Shown: positions 11,596 through 20,020 of the stretch, in pieces
Layout of the letters: every line of letters begins with the position of its first letter
How positions within the stretch are numbered: the stretch's first letter is position 1
NCBI RefSeq assembly: GCF_030388245.1
Contig: NZ_CP098360.1
Span: 952,501 to 1,016,500, forward strand
Direction of reading: 5' to 3'
Origin: Paracoccus sp. TOH
Lineage (GTDB): Bacteria > Pseudomonadota > Alphaproteobacteria > Rhodobacterales > Rhodobacteraceae
Length of the DNA: 64,000 nucleotides
Translations under genes and position numbers: made by a program
The notes under the pieces: generated by a model
What the model was told of the DNA's origin: nothing
What the model saw: only the letters and a program-made list of their open reading frames with translations
Database searches by the model: none

Positions 11596-12383
11596 ATGTC
11601 ACCGGCATCCGCCGCCAGGAGAGCGCAGCACGAGCGAAGGCCACGATCTATAGTCATGCGAAAACCGGCAACCTGATCGACTGGCGCCCCATCTTGGAAT
11701 GGACGGAACAGGAAGTTTTTTCGGCAATCAACGCGAGCGGCATGGCCTGTCACCCTGCTTACCGCTGCTTCGGCATGTCCCGCGTGAGCTGCCGCTTCTG
11801 CATCATGTCCAGCCTGCCCGACCTTGCAGCGGCCGCGCGCCAGCCGGAGGCCGCGCCGCTCTACCGACGCATGGTCACGCTTGAGGCTGATAGCGGCTTT
11901 GCCTTCCAGGGCGGGCGCTGGCTGGGCGACATTGCGCCGGATCTGCTCGATGCCGATCTGCGCGACCGACTGGCGCGCGCAAAGGAGATCGCCGCCATCC
12001 GCTCCAGCATCGAGGCGACAATCCCGAAGAACATGCTCTATGTGAAAGGCTGGCCCACCCGTCCGCTGACCGACGAAGAGGCCGTGTTCTTGGCTGGCAT
12101 CCGACAGAAAATCACCGCTCTAAAGGCCCATGCTCATGATGCGACGCTGCAGAAAGACGGAGCGTTGATGGGTATCGCGGGCGCTCCTGTGCAAGTGCGC
12201 AATCCCGACGCCGCTCAGGTGGAAACGGCAAATGGACCGTTCATGACGTCGTCCTTGCCGGTGGCTGGCTTTGCCATAATCGAAGCTGCCGATTTGGCCG
12301 AGGCCATAGACATGGTCTCGCGGACCCCCTGCGCTGTCGCACACGGCGTCGTCGAGGTGTGGCCACTGGAGCAACCATCGTAG
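11589..12383 (+). pseudogene. Chimeric fragment: PAPS-reductase-like C-terminal part fused to YCII-domain tail
   Basis: A 264-codon frame with two unrelated parts. Codons 1 to about 180 match the C-terminal half of a PAPS-reductase/DndC-like protein: VTGIRRQESAARAKA, WRPILEWTEQEVFSAI and a cysteine segment CFGMSRVSCRFC. The N-terminal half with the PP-loop (SGGKDS) is absent, and homology runs upstream of the GTG without a start, so it is truncated at the island border. From about codon 180, the text QVRNPDAAQ, NGPF and VAGFAIIEAADLAEAIDMVS matches the tail of a YCII/DGPF protein. Neither part should work alone. Confidence 0.65.
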
Positions 12384-12428
12384 AACGGCAACAGGTCTCA
12401 TTGCGCCCCGAGGCGCGAAGCATTTCAG

Positions 12429-12854
12429 CTATTCTGTATGTGGTGGTGCTTCGATTGCCCAGCTCGGATCGGCGCCAAAGGGGTGGTCCAGGAAGAAGAC
12501 CCAGGTCCCATCGCTTAGGCGCCGGTGAACTTCCATGCCATGATGATGCACTTTCGTCGGCTTGCCCTCCTTGTCCATGCCCCTGATCAACCACTGCGAG
12601 CGTGTCATCGCAAAGTCGCCGGAAACGGTCGTGTGGTGGGTGATCACATCCATATGGGGCTTCAGCCCGATATAGCCGGCCATCGTTTTACGGATAGCCT
12701 CGGCGCCGCGCGCGATGCTGGTGCCGCCATGGACCTCGTCGACCTGAACGATCGACGCTTCGGGATGGTACATGGCGGCAGCGGCTTCGACGTCCTGCGC
12801 ATTGAAGGCGCGCGCAAGCCAAAGATTGCAGAGTTCGGGAGAGGGAGCGCCCAT
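12429..12854 (-). CDS. SnoaL-like / NTF2-fold protein
   Basis: A 141-residue protein with the NTF2-like alpha+beta pattern: LARAFNAQDVEAAAAMYHPEASIV at the start, GAEAIRKTMAGYI in the middle, and strands such as MTRSQWLIRG and WVFFLDHPFG. This matches SnoaL-like or DUF4440-type small proteins; the ligand or reaction is unknown. AAGGAGAA lies just upstream of the ATG. It follows the transferase gene on the same strand, 47 bp away, and both lie within the foreign island. The YCII fragment on the other side belongs to a similar class of small accessory genes. Confidence 0.75.
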   Translation of the reverse strand: MGAPSPELCNLWLARAFNAQDVEAAAAMYHPEASIVQVDEVHGGTSIARGAEAIRKTMAGYIGLKPHMDVITHHTTVSGDFAMTRSQWLIRGMDKEGKPTKVHHHGMEVHRRLSDGTWVFFLDHPFGADPSWAIEAPPHTE

Positions 12855-12901
12855 CTTTGTTCTCCTTTTGCGAGTAGCGGCTATGAGACACCCGCGAATT
12901 T

Positions 12902-13543
12902 CTATGGGAGCGTTTCCTGGTCATCGTGAGCCGGAACGCGGAGACCGCGTTGCACAGCCGGCCGCGCCGCGATTTCAGCAAACCAGCGGGCGACATTCGG
13001 GTATTGGCCGAGATCGACATCAAGCTTGGATACGGCAGCGTTGATCCATGGCCAGGTCATCACGTCGGCGACACCGAAAAGATCGCCGACAAGATATGGT
13101 CTTGGTTCCAATTGGCCATCCAGCACCCGCAGGATGCGGGCTGTCTCCCGTTCGAAACGGGCGATCACCTGCGGGAGCCTTTCGGCGGCAAAGATCTTGT
13201 AGTTCCAGAGCTGGCCGAGCGTCGGCCCGACATGCCCCGCCTGAAAGAGCATCCATTGCAGCGTGAGCCCGGCCTCGATGTCGTTCGCCGGCTTCAGCAC
13301 ACCCGAGCGATCAGCAAGGTAGAGCAGGATCGCGCCACTCTCGAACACCGTCCGGCTCCGGTCGGGGTCAACGATCACCGGGATCTTGTTGTTGGGGTTC
13401 AGTGCGAGAAATTCTGGCCGGAACTGGTCGCCCTTTTCGATATCCACGACATGGACGACATAAGGGAGCCCTGTTTCCTCGAGCATGATCGAGGCCTTGT
13501 GGCCGTTGGGAGTCTGGTAGCTGTAAAGCTGGATGGGGGTCAT
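12902..13543 (-). CDS. Glutathione S-transferase family protein (YfcG/YghU-like)
   Basis: A 213-residue protein. The thioredoxin-like N-terminal domain reads IQLYSYQTPNGHKASIMLEE and later NPNNKIPVIVD and FESGAILLYLA, which hold the cis-proline and the glutathione gamma-glutamyl site. The all-helical C-terminal domain includes GVADVMTWPWI. The TPNGHK opening is typical of the Nu-class disulfide-bond oxidoreductases YfcG/YghU. The ATG at 13543 gives the family's usual N-terminus; an upstream in-frame start would add 11 residues. It lies in the inserted island next to the transposase. Confidence 0.85.
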   Translation of the reverse strand: MTPIQLYSYQTPNGHKASIMLEETGLPYVVHVVDIEKGDQFRPEFLALNPNNKIPVIVDPDRSRTVFESGAILLYLADRSGVLKPANDIEAGLTLQWMLFQAGHVGPTLGQLWNYKIFAAERLPQVIARFERETARILRVLDGQLEPRPYLVGDLFGVADVMTWPWINAAVSKLDVDLGQYPNVARWFAEIAARPAVQRGLRVPAHDDQETLP

Positions 13544-13595
13544 GATTGTGCCTGCCAATATCCCGACATTCCCCAAGTGGCCTGCCGCTTGACTT

Positions 13596-15217
13596 CAAGA
13601 TCGCCTGATTTTGCTCGCTGGGCAAGCGTTTTTCGCCCCGAGCGGTGTCTGTCGTCGCGCAAACGGCCGAAGTCGGGTGGATCAAGCCTCGAACCCGCAG
13701 CATTCTGGCCCGGCAGAGCCGCTTTTCCGCGCGGCAGACGGACCTGTCCTGCCGCTTTCGTTCAGCTTGGGCATGGATCGTGGTCATGCGCATGACGGAG
13801 GCGTTCGAAGACGGCGGATGGCGGCAAGGACGGCCCGCACCATCGGGCCGGTGACGGCGACCTCGGCCAACTGGAAGGTAATGGCGCGGGCGTGGCGGAC
13901 GACGCGGGCGCCGATCTTGATCAGCTTGAGTTGCAGGCTGGTCAACGACCAGTCCGCCATGGCCTCGGGCAGTTCGATGCAGCGCAGGAAGGTTGCCAGG
14001 TTGTAGGCCAGCGCGTGCAGTTGCAGCCGCACCTCGTTGTGCCGGAACTTCCGGCATGACAGCCGCGTCCAGCGAAAGGCATATTTGCCTTCCTTGATGT
14101 GCTGCTCTGCGGTGCCGCGCTGGTTGTAGAACCTCACCACCCAGTCTGGCTCCATCGGCAGGTTGGTGACGATGAAGCCGACTTTGGGGAACAGCTCGCC
14201 CGGATGCCATTCGATCTTGGCGATGACGCGGCGCGGCTTGTCCCAGGACGCCGCCTGATACTCGAAGTCCTCGAAGAACCGTTTGACCTTGGTCAGCGAA
14301 GGCCGTCCCACGGGCCGTGTCAGCCGATGCGCGATCTTCTCGCGCAAGACGGCGTTGGCGGGCAGACGGATGGCGTAGAAGAACCTGGCTTCTTCCAGCC
14401 GCATATAGATCGCGGGGATCGCGTAGGCAGCGTCGGCCCGGAAGAAGCGTCCACCAAGGTCGCGGCCAGCATATCGGGCAATGACGGGATCAAGGACATC
14501 CCGCCAGCCATCGGCGCTGTGGACATTGCCGTTACGCAGGGCGCAGCGCTCCAGCATGCCAAACTGGTTGAACAAGAAGATGGGGTGATAGCAGGTGCAG
14601 TCGAAATGCCCGTTCCAGGCAGCACCTTCCTGATCGCCGTGGGTGGGGCTGACCGAGCTGTCCATGTCCAGCACGATGTATTTCAACCCGTTGCGGTCAT
14701 GAAACCGGTCGATCCATTGGCCGTTCAGATCGGCCAGCGCCGCCCGGTTCGCGGCCAGAGCCAGCGTCTCGGTCTCGAACCGTCCCATCTGCGATGCCGA
14801 AGCAGCTTGCGCCTCGACGGCCCTGCCGCCAACGACCTGACGCATCACGGGATCGAGGGCCAAGCGGTCGGCATCGTTCACATCCTCGTATCCGGCCAGT
14901 CGTCCGAACACCGATTGCCGGAACAATCCGTCAAGCCGATGGAGCGTGTTCTTCCCGGTGCGGCTGTCTCGCAGCGCCTCCGACGCCAGATTGGACAGGC
15001 CGAGCACGTCATCAAGCTCGCGCATCACCAGCAGGCCACCGTCTGAACTGATCTGCGCACCACGGAACTCCAGACGCACACGGCGGTCGAAATCAACCCG
15101 ATCTCCCCGCGCCAAGCCCGCACCCTCCAGGTGATCCATGAAACGCGCCCCTCGCAGCCGTCAACGCCATGATTTATATGCGAAATATCACGATTACGAC
15201 AGCGAAATCAGCGACTT
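13596..15217 (-). mobile_element. IS1380-family insertion sequence (ends approximate)
   Basis: The element comprises one transposase gene plus flanks. The outer boundary is suggested by a degenerate inverted repeat: AAGATCGCCTGATTTTGCT starting at 13597 against the reverse complement of the AGCGAAATCAGCGACTT stretch at 15201-15217, which matches only with single-base gaps. A total of roughly 1.6-1.65 kb fits the family. The exact ends and a target duplication were not resolved. Confidence 0.6.
13784..15139 (-). CDS. IS1380-family transposase
   Basis: A 451-residue DDE transposase. The N-terminal SSDGGLLVMRELDDVLGL and SVFGRLAGYEDVNDA blocks are characteristic of IS1380. YIVLDMDSSVSPTHGDQEGA carries the first catalytic Asp, FFRADAAYAIPAIY the second, and RGTAEQHIKEGKYAF the Glu-containing Y-(2)-R-(3)-E-(6)-K-like signature. 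The length matches intact family members, so the element may be active. It lies between the glutathione transferase and the 3' piece of the patatin-like gene. Confidence 0.93.
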   Translation of the reverse strand: MDHLEGAGLARGDRVDFDRRVRLEFRGAQISSDGGLLVMRELDDVLGLSNLASEALRDSRTGKNTLHRLDGLFRQSVFGRLAGYEDVNDADRLALDPVMRQVVGGRAVEAQAASASQMGRFETETLALAANRAALADLNGQWIDRFHDRNGLKYIVLDMDSSVSPTHGDQEGAAWNGHFDCTCYHPIFLFNQFGMLERCALRNGNVHSADGWRDVLDPVIARYAGRDLGGRFFRADAAYAIPAIYMRLEEARFFYAIRLPANAVLREKIAHRLTRPVGRPSLTKVKRFFEDFEYQAASWDKPRRVIAKIEWHPGELFPKVGFIVTNLPMEPDWVVRFYNQRGTAEQHIKEGKYAFRWTRLSCRKFRHNEVRLQLHALAYNLATFLRCIELPEAMADWSLTSLQLKLIKIGARVVRHARAITFQLAEVAVTGPMVRAVLAAIRRLRTPPSCA

Positions 15218-15701
15218 ACTTGGAGAATGTGGGTTCAAGCCGCTGGGTCCGCGCGCGCCGCAGATCGCCGGTTGGAGCAGCCGCAGCATGGCGATCCTGT
15301 CGCGGATGATCGACGACCTGCCCGATGACGGCATCCTGCGCATCCTCGGCAGCCGGGCGGCGGCGGCGCTGCGTGCCGGCGGCGGGCTGATCTCGGGCTT
15401 CGCGCGCTTTGCCATGCCGGGCAGCTATTGGCGGATGCTGGCCGACAAGATGCTGTATCTGGCCATGCTGGCCGGCCTTGCCATCGGTCTGCTGGGGTTC
15501 TGGCTCGGCTCGGGCATCGCCCGGGCCGGCTGGGCGCTGCTGGCTGCCGCGGTGGCGCTGTGGCTGCTGCTCTACCTGTTCGGCCGCTGGCTGCGCGGCC
15601 GGGCCAGCCTGTCGCAGGCGCTGCGCTGGCTGCTGGGGCTGGTGGCGCTGGCGCTGATGGGGGTCGGCGCCGGGACTGTCGCAAATTATCTGCTGGGCTG
15701 A
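15138..15701 (+). pseudogene. Patatin-like gene, 3' fragment (membrane-anchoring tail)
   Basis: The 187-codon frame is chimeric. Its first 32 or so codons are the reverse side of the IS end. From about 15235 it encodes GPRAPQIAGWSSRSMAILSR, a linker (FARFAMPGSYWRML) and three hydrophobic segments, about 15448-15505, 15520-15585 and 15613-15695. This resembles the C-terminal part of DUF3376 patatin-related proteins and resumes where the 5' part at 9238-11577 stops. Together they would make a protein of about 930 residues. Assignment as the missing tail is by position and recalled family pattern; it could instead be an unrelated small membrane protein. Confidence 0.6.
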
Positions 15702-15920
15702 CGCAGCCGCGTCGCAAAAGCGCGGCGCGCTGTCGCAAACCGGCGGGGTTCTTGCGCGGCGCGGTTGGAAAGTTGCGCCAACAGGGATAGAGGCGAAACC
15801 GGTACGGACAGGCCCGCCATTTGGTCCGGGTTTGCAGCTGCCGGCGTCTGCGCTATGCGCGAAGGTGGCGGTCGGTTGAAACCGTCCGGACACGGCGCGG
15901 ATAGCGAAGGAGGTGGGCGC

Positions 15921-16811
15921 ATGAAGGCACAGATCATCGACGGCAAGGGCTTTGCTTCCGGGGTTCGGGCGCGGGTTGCCGAGCATGTGGGGCGGCTGAA
16001 GGCGGCGCACGGTGTGGTTCCCGGTCTTGCGGTGGTGCTGGTGGGCGAGGATCCGGCCAGCGAGGTCTATGTCCGCAACAAGGGCATCCAGACCCGCGAG
16101 GCCGGCATGGCGAGCTTCGAGCACAAGCTGCCGGCCGAGACCCCGCAAGAGGATCTTCTGGCGCTGATCGGCCGGCTGAACGCCGACCCGGCGGTGCATG
16201 GCATCCTGGTGCAGCTGCCGCTGCCCGGGCACATGGATGCCGAGCGGGTGATCAACGCCATCGACCCGGCAAAGGACGTGGACGGGTTCCACATCTCGAA
16301 TGTCGGGCTGCTGGGGACCGGGCAGAAAAGCATGGTGCCCTGCACGCCCTTGGGCTGCCTGATGCTGTTGCGCGACCGGCTTGGCGATCTTTCCGGGCTG
16401 AACGCGGTGGTGGTGGGGCGCTCGAACATCGTCGGCAAGCCGATGGCGCAGCTTTTGCTGGGCGACAGCTGCACGGTGACCATCGCGCATTCGCGGACCA
16501 AGGATCTGGCCGGGCTCTGCCGCACCGCCGACATCCTGGTCGCGGCGGTCGGCCGGCCGCGGATGATCCGCGGCGACTGGGTCAAGCCGGGGGCGACGGT
16601 GATCGACGTCGGCATCAACCGCATCGAGGAGGACGGCCGCACCCGGCTGGTGGGCGACGTCGATTTCGACAGCGCGGCCCAGGTCGCCGGGGCCATCACC
16701 CCGGTGCCGGGCGGGGTCGGGCCGATGACCATCGCCTGCCTGCTGGCCAACACGCTGACCGCCTGCTGCCGGGCCCATGGCTGGCCCGAGCCCGAGGGCC
16801 TGACCGCCTGA
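15921..16811 (+). CDS. folD: Bifunctional methylenetetrahydrofolate dehydrogenase / methenyltetrahydrofolate cyclohydrolase
   Basis: A 296-residue FolD of normal length. It interconverts 5,10-methylene-THF and 10-formyl-THF with NADP. Visible motifs are [21 protein letters not shown] with the catalytic lysine region (about 36-56), [21 protein letters not shown], the Rossmann loop [11 protein letters not shown] (about 167-177) and the C-terminal [16 protein letters not shown] lies 8 bases before the ATG. purU follows 89 bp downstream on the same strand, so 10-formyl-THF made here can be hydrolysed next door. Confidence 0.97.
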   Translation: MKAQIIDGKGFASGVRARVAEHVGRLKAAHGVVPGLAVVLVGEDPASEVYVRNKGIQTREAGMASFEHKLPAETPQEDLLALIGRLNADPAVHGILVQLPLPGHMDAERVINAIDPAKDVDGFHISNVGLLGTGQKSMVPCTPLGCLMLLRDRLGDLSGLNAVVVGRSNIVGKPMAQLLLGDSCTVTIAHSRTKDLAGLCRTADILVAAVGRPRMIRGDWVKPGATVIDVGINRIEEDGRTRLVGDVDFDSAAQVAGAITPVPGGVGPMTIACLLANTLTACCRAHGWPEPEGLTA

Positions 16812-16900
16812 GACATGCGCAGGGCCGGGTGTCCCCGGATGCCCGCCGATTTGCACAAGAAGGAAAATCGGGCCCCGTGCCCTTTTCAGTGGAGAGCCTG

Positions 16901-17785
16901 ATGAAGAAATACACGCTGACGGTCGCCTGCCCCTCGACCCGCGGCATCGTCGCCACCGTGGCCGGCTTTCTGGCCGAGCATGGCTGCAACATCACCGACA
17001 GTTCGCAATTCGACGATACCGAAACCGGCAAGTTCTTCATGCGCGTCAGCTTCGTCTCGGAAGAGGGCGTGGGGCTGGAGGATCTGCGCGAGGGCCTGGC
17101 CGAGCCGGCCAAGCCCTTCGCCATGCAATACGCCATCCACGACGAATCCGAGAAGATGAAGGTGGTGATCATGGTCAGCCGCTTCGGGCATTGCCTGAAC
17201 GACCTTCTGTATCGCTGGCGCATCGGCGCCTTGCCGATCGAGATCGTGGCGGTGATCTCGAACCACATGGACTATCAGAAGGTGGTGGTGAACCACGATC
17301 TGCCCTTCCACTGCATCAAGGTCACCAAGGAGAACAAGCCGCAGGCCGAGGCCGAGCAGATGCGCATCGTGCGCGAGACCGAGGCCGAGCTGATCGTGCT
17401 GGCGCGCTACATGCAGGTCTTGTCGGACGAGATGTGCAAGGAAATGTCGGGGCGGATCATCAACATCCACCACTCGTTCCTGCCGAGCTTCAAGGGCGCC
17501 AACCCCTACAAGCAGGCCTTCGAGCGCGGGGTGAAGCTGATCGGCGCCACCAGCCATTACGTGACCGCCGACCTCGACGAGGGCCCGATCATCGAGCAGG
17601 ACATCATCCGGGTGACCCATGCGCAATCGCCCGAGGATTATGTCTCGCTGGGCCGCGACGTGGAAAGCCAGGTGCTGGCGCGGGCCATCCACGCCCATAT
17701 CCACCGCCGGGTGTTCCTGAACGGCAACAAGACCGTCGTCTTCCCGGCATCGCCCGGAAGCTACGCATCCGAGCGCATGGGCTGA
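16901..17785 (+). CDS. purU: Formyltetrahydrofolate deformylase
   Basis: A 294-residue enzyme that hydrolyses 10-formyl-THF to formate and THF. It has an N-terminal ACT domain (YTLTVACPSTRGIVATVAGFL, about 4-24) and a C-terminal formyltransferase catalytic domain with the NIHHSFLPSFKGA loop (Asn, His and nearby residues of the active site) and HYVTADLDEGPII with the catalytic Asp. The length and domain order are typical. It shares an operon direction with folD. The ATG is preceded by GGAGAG. Confidence 0.96.
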   Translation: MKKYTLTVACPSTRGIVATVAGFLAEHGCNITDSSQFDDTETGKFFMRVSFVSEEGVGLEDLREGLAEPAKPFAMQYAIHDESEKMKVVIMVSRFGHCLNDLLYRWRIGALPIEIVAVISNHMDYQKVVVNHDLPFHCIKVTKENKPQAEAEQMRIVRETEAELIVLARYMQVLSDEMCKEMSGRIINIHHSFLPSFKGANPYKQAFERGVKLIGATSHYVTADLDEGPIIEQDIIRVTHAQSPEDYVSLGRDVESQVLARAIHAHIHRRVFLNGNKTVVFPASPGSYASERMG

Positions 17786-17795
17786 GAACCGCGCC

Positions 17796-17815
17796 GGGCG
17801 GCCAGCGGGCCGCCC
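17796..17815 (+). terminator. GC-rich hairpin after purU
   Basis: GGGCGGCC (17796-17803) pairs perfectly with GGCCGCCC (17808-17815) around AGCG, 11 nt after the purU stop. Only a weak T run follows, so it is a possible rather than firm terminator, and it lies between convergent genes. Confidence 0.4.
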
Positions 17816-17897
17816 CGTTCCGCCCCCGCCTTCACCGTTGCAAAAATGCCCCCGCCGGAGGCCGGACGCCGAAGCCGGCGCCGGCCGCGCAGAATCG

Positions 17898-19565
17898 CTA
17901 TGACCCGCGACGCCGGCGCAATGCCTCCTCGACCGTCGGCGCGTAACGCGCCAGCGGCCGCCGCAGCCCATGCGTCAGCAGCACCCGGCGCATGTCGCGG
18001 CTGGTGCCGGTCAGCCACAGCGCGATGCCGCGGCGTTGCGCCTTGTGCGCCAGCCCCTCGATCATGTTGGCGCCGGTGGAATCCAGGAAGGGCACGGCGC
18101 TGAAATCCACCACCAGCACCCGGAACCCGTCCTGGATGCGGTCCAGAACCGAGCCGATCGAGGCCGTGGCGCCGAAGAACAGCGCCCCCGAGATGCGATA
18201 GACCACCACGTCGCGCGGCTGCGGCTGGTCCGGGCGCGGCTGGGCGCTGTCGGCCGTGTCGGCGCCGACCAGAGCCTCGACGCCCACGGCCTGGCTCATG
18301 CGCTGGATGAACAGCACCGAACCCAGCGCCAGACCCACCACGATGGCCTCGGTCAGGTCGCGGAACACCGTCAGCAGAAAGGTCACCGCCAGCACCGCCG
18401 CCTCGCCCCAGCCCGAGCGCAGCAGGATGGCGATGGCGGGTTTCTCGACCATGTTCCAGGCCACCACCGCCAGCACGCCGGCCAGCGCCGCCAGCGGGAT
18501 ATACGACGCCAGCGGCGCCGCGACCAGCATGAAGCCCAGCAGGAACAGCGCATGCAGCATCCCCGCCACCGGCCCATGCGCCCCGGCGCGCACATTGGTC
18601 GCGGTCCGCGCGATGGTGCCGGTGACGCAGATGCCGCCGAACAGCGCCGAGCCGATATTCGCCACGCCCTGCGCCACCAGCTCGCAATTCGAGCGGTGGC
18701 GGCGGCCGGTCATGCCATCCGCCACCACAGCCGACAGCAGCGATTCGATGGCGCCGAGCAGCGTCAGCGACAGGGCGGCGGGCAAGAGCGTCAGCACCCT
18801 GTCCAGCGACAGCTCCGGCAGCGCCGGGGCGGGCAGGGTCGAGGGGATGCCGCCGAAGCGGCTGCCGATGGTCGCGACATCCGCCCCGGTCGCGGCGGTG
18901 AAGCCCGCCGCCAGCGCCACGGCGATCAGCATGCCGGGCCAATGCGGCCGGGCGCGTTTCAACCCCAGGATCACCGCGACGGTTCCCAGCGCGATCGCCA
19001 GCGCCGCCGGGGTCAGGCTGGCGCGGGCCTGCCAGAGCGCCGGGATCTTCTCGACCAGCGCGCCCGGCTCATGCGTCAGCGCCAGGCCGAAGATCTCCTT
19101 CAGCTGGCTGGTGAAGATGATCACGGCGATGCCGGCGGTGAAGCCGACCGTCACCGGAAAGGGAACGAACTTGATGAAGGTGCCCAGCCGCAAAAGCCCG
19201 ACGGCGACCAGCATCAGCCCCGACAGGAAGGTCGCAAGGATCAGCCCCGACATGCCGTGCTGCGCGACGATGCCGGCGACCAGTACGATGAAGGCCCCCG
19301 CCGGCCCGCCGATCTGGAAGCGCGAGCCGCCAAGCGCCGAAACCAGGAAGCCGCCGACGATGGCGGTATAGAGCCCCTGCGCCGGCGAGGCGCCGGAGGC
19401 GATGGCGATGGCCATCGACAGGGGCAGCGCCACGATGGCGACGGTCAGCCCGGCCAGGGCATCGGCGCGCAGCTTGGCCGCGCCATAGCCCTCGCGCAGG
19501 ACGGTGATCAGTTTCGGGGTGAACAGCGGCGCAAATCCGGGCGCCATGCTGGCCTGTTGGTTCAT
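17898..19565 (-). CDS. SulP-family anion transporter with STAS domain
   Basis: A 555-residue membrane protein. The N-terminal part (LRADALAGLTVAIVALPLSMAIAIASGASP, about 34-60) is the typical SulP first segment, followed by about 11-12 hydrophobic helices. The C-terminal STAS domain (about 440-550) contains VDFSAVPFLDSTGAN. Substrates in the family include sulfate, bicarbonate and dicarboxylates; which one applies here is not visible. The ATG at 19565 has AAGGTG nine bases upstream, better than the GTG 12 bases earlier. A small XRE regulator lies directly upstream on the same strand, and its operator probably controls both. Confidence 0.93.
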   Translation of the reverse strand: MNQQASMAPGFAPLFTPKLITVLREGYGAAKLRADALAGLTVAIVALPLSMAIAIASGASPAQGLYTAIVGGFLVSALGGSRFQIGGPAGAFIVLVAGIVAQHGMSGLILATFLSGLMLVAVGLLRLGTFIKFVPFPVTVGFTAGIAVIIFTSQLKEIFGLALTHEPGALVEKIPALWQARASLTPAALAIALGTVAVILGLKRARPHWPGMLIAVALAAGFTAATGADVATIGSRFGGIPSTLPAPALPELSLDRVLTLLPAALSLTLLGAIESLLSAVVADGMTGRRHRSNCELVAQGVANIGSALFGGICVTGTIARTATNVRAGAHGPVAGMLHALFLLGFMLVAAPLASYIPLAALAGVLAVVAWNMVEKPAIAILLRSGWGEAAVLAVTFLLTVFRDLTEAIVVGLALGSVLFIQRMSQAVGVEALVGADTADSAQPRPDQPQPRDVVVYRISGALFFGATASIGSVLDRIQDGFRVLVVDFSAVPFLDSTGANMIEGLAHKAQRRGIALWLTGTSRDMRRVLLTHGLRRPLARYAPTVEEALRRRRGS

Positions 19566-19632
19566 CTGGGGCCGCACCTTCGCGAAGGAGGCGGCGGGAT
19601 CGTCGGCTGTCTGTCGGCGGTCGCCGTCGCGA

Positions 19633-19890
19633 TTACGTCTGCGGACCGGGTTTCAGCCGCACGCCGCGCCCGCCCGCGCCGCTGACCGCGCCTTCGCCGA
19701 TCAGCTCGATCCCGGCGGCCTCCAGCGCCTCGACCACCCGGGTCAGGCTTTCGACCACGCCGCGCACATTGCCGTCGCTGGCCTCCATGCGCTGGATGGT
19801 CGGGACCGACAGGCCGGAAAGCTCGGCCAGCCGCTTCTGGTCGATGCCAAGCAGGGCACGCGCCGCCCGCATCTGGGCCGAGGTCATCAT
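19633..19890 (-). CDS. Small XRE-type helix-turn-helix regulator
   Basis: An 85-residue protein whose N-terminal 60 residues form an XRE/Cro HTH: MRAARALLGIDQKRLAELSGLSVPTIQRME. The tail (EALEAAGIELIGEGA, GGRGVRLKP) matches small alphaproteobacterial XRE proteins that end shortly after the HTH. It begins 46 bp from a perfect palindrome and precedes the SulP gene by 67 bp, so it likely regulates itself and the transporter. Two adjacent ATG codons exist; the first is used. Confidence 0.85.
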   Translation of the reverse strand: MMTSAQMRAARALLGIDQKRLAELSGLSVPTIQRMEASDGNVRGVVESLTRVVEALEAAGIELIGEGAVSGAGGRGVRLKPGPQT

Positions 19891-19935
19891 GCAGTGATTC
19901 CCAATCCTTGATGATGGATGTCTAGCATGGCGATA

Positions 19936-19954
19936 ATGATATTTCAAATATCAT
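19936..19954. promoter_or_regulatory. Perfect 9-bp palindrome, likely operator of XRE-SulP operon
   Basis: ATGATATTT (19936-19944) and AAATATCAT (19946-19954) form an exact inverted repeat around one central C. It is AT-rich and lies 46 bp upstream of the XRE start, within the probable promoter. Binding by the encoded XRE protein is inferred. Confidence 0.7.
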
Positions 19955-19972
19955 GATTGCATGGTGACACAC

Positions 19973-20000
19973 AAAAAAGGCCCCCGCGAAAGGGGCCTTT
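19973..20000 (-). terminator. Terminator of the TonB-receptor gene
   Basis: On the minus strand AAAGGCCCC (complement of 19992-20000) pairs with GGGGCCTTT and is followed by a run of T (complement of the A run at 19973-19978). It sits 21 nt past the receptor stop codon. Confidence 0.8.
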
Positions 20001-20020
20001 CCCGGCCGGTCGCGGATGGG

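Larger units (their letters stand above)
11577..15236. mobile_element. Composite foreign island inserted in the patatin-like gene
   Basis: About 3.65 kb separates two parts that appear to belong to one patatin-type gene. Inside are gene fragments (PAPS-reductase and YCII pieces fused in one frame), a SnoaL-like gene, a glutathione transferase and an IS1380-family transposase. The mixture of truncated pieces suggests more than one insertion or a transposon-captured segment. I could not find a clear target-site duplication; the limits are inferred from where homology stops. Confidence 0.55.

Noticed and set aside
15138-15234. First 32 codons of the frame leading into the patatin 3' piece as a native N-terminus
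   Set aside because: They are the outer edge of the IS element read on the other strand; only the part after about 15235 resembles host protein.
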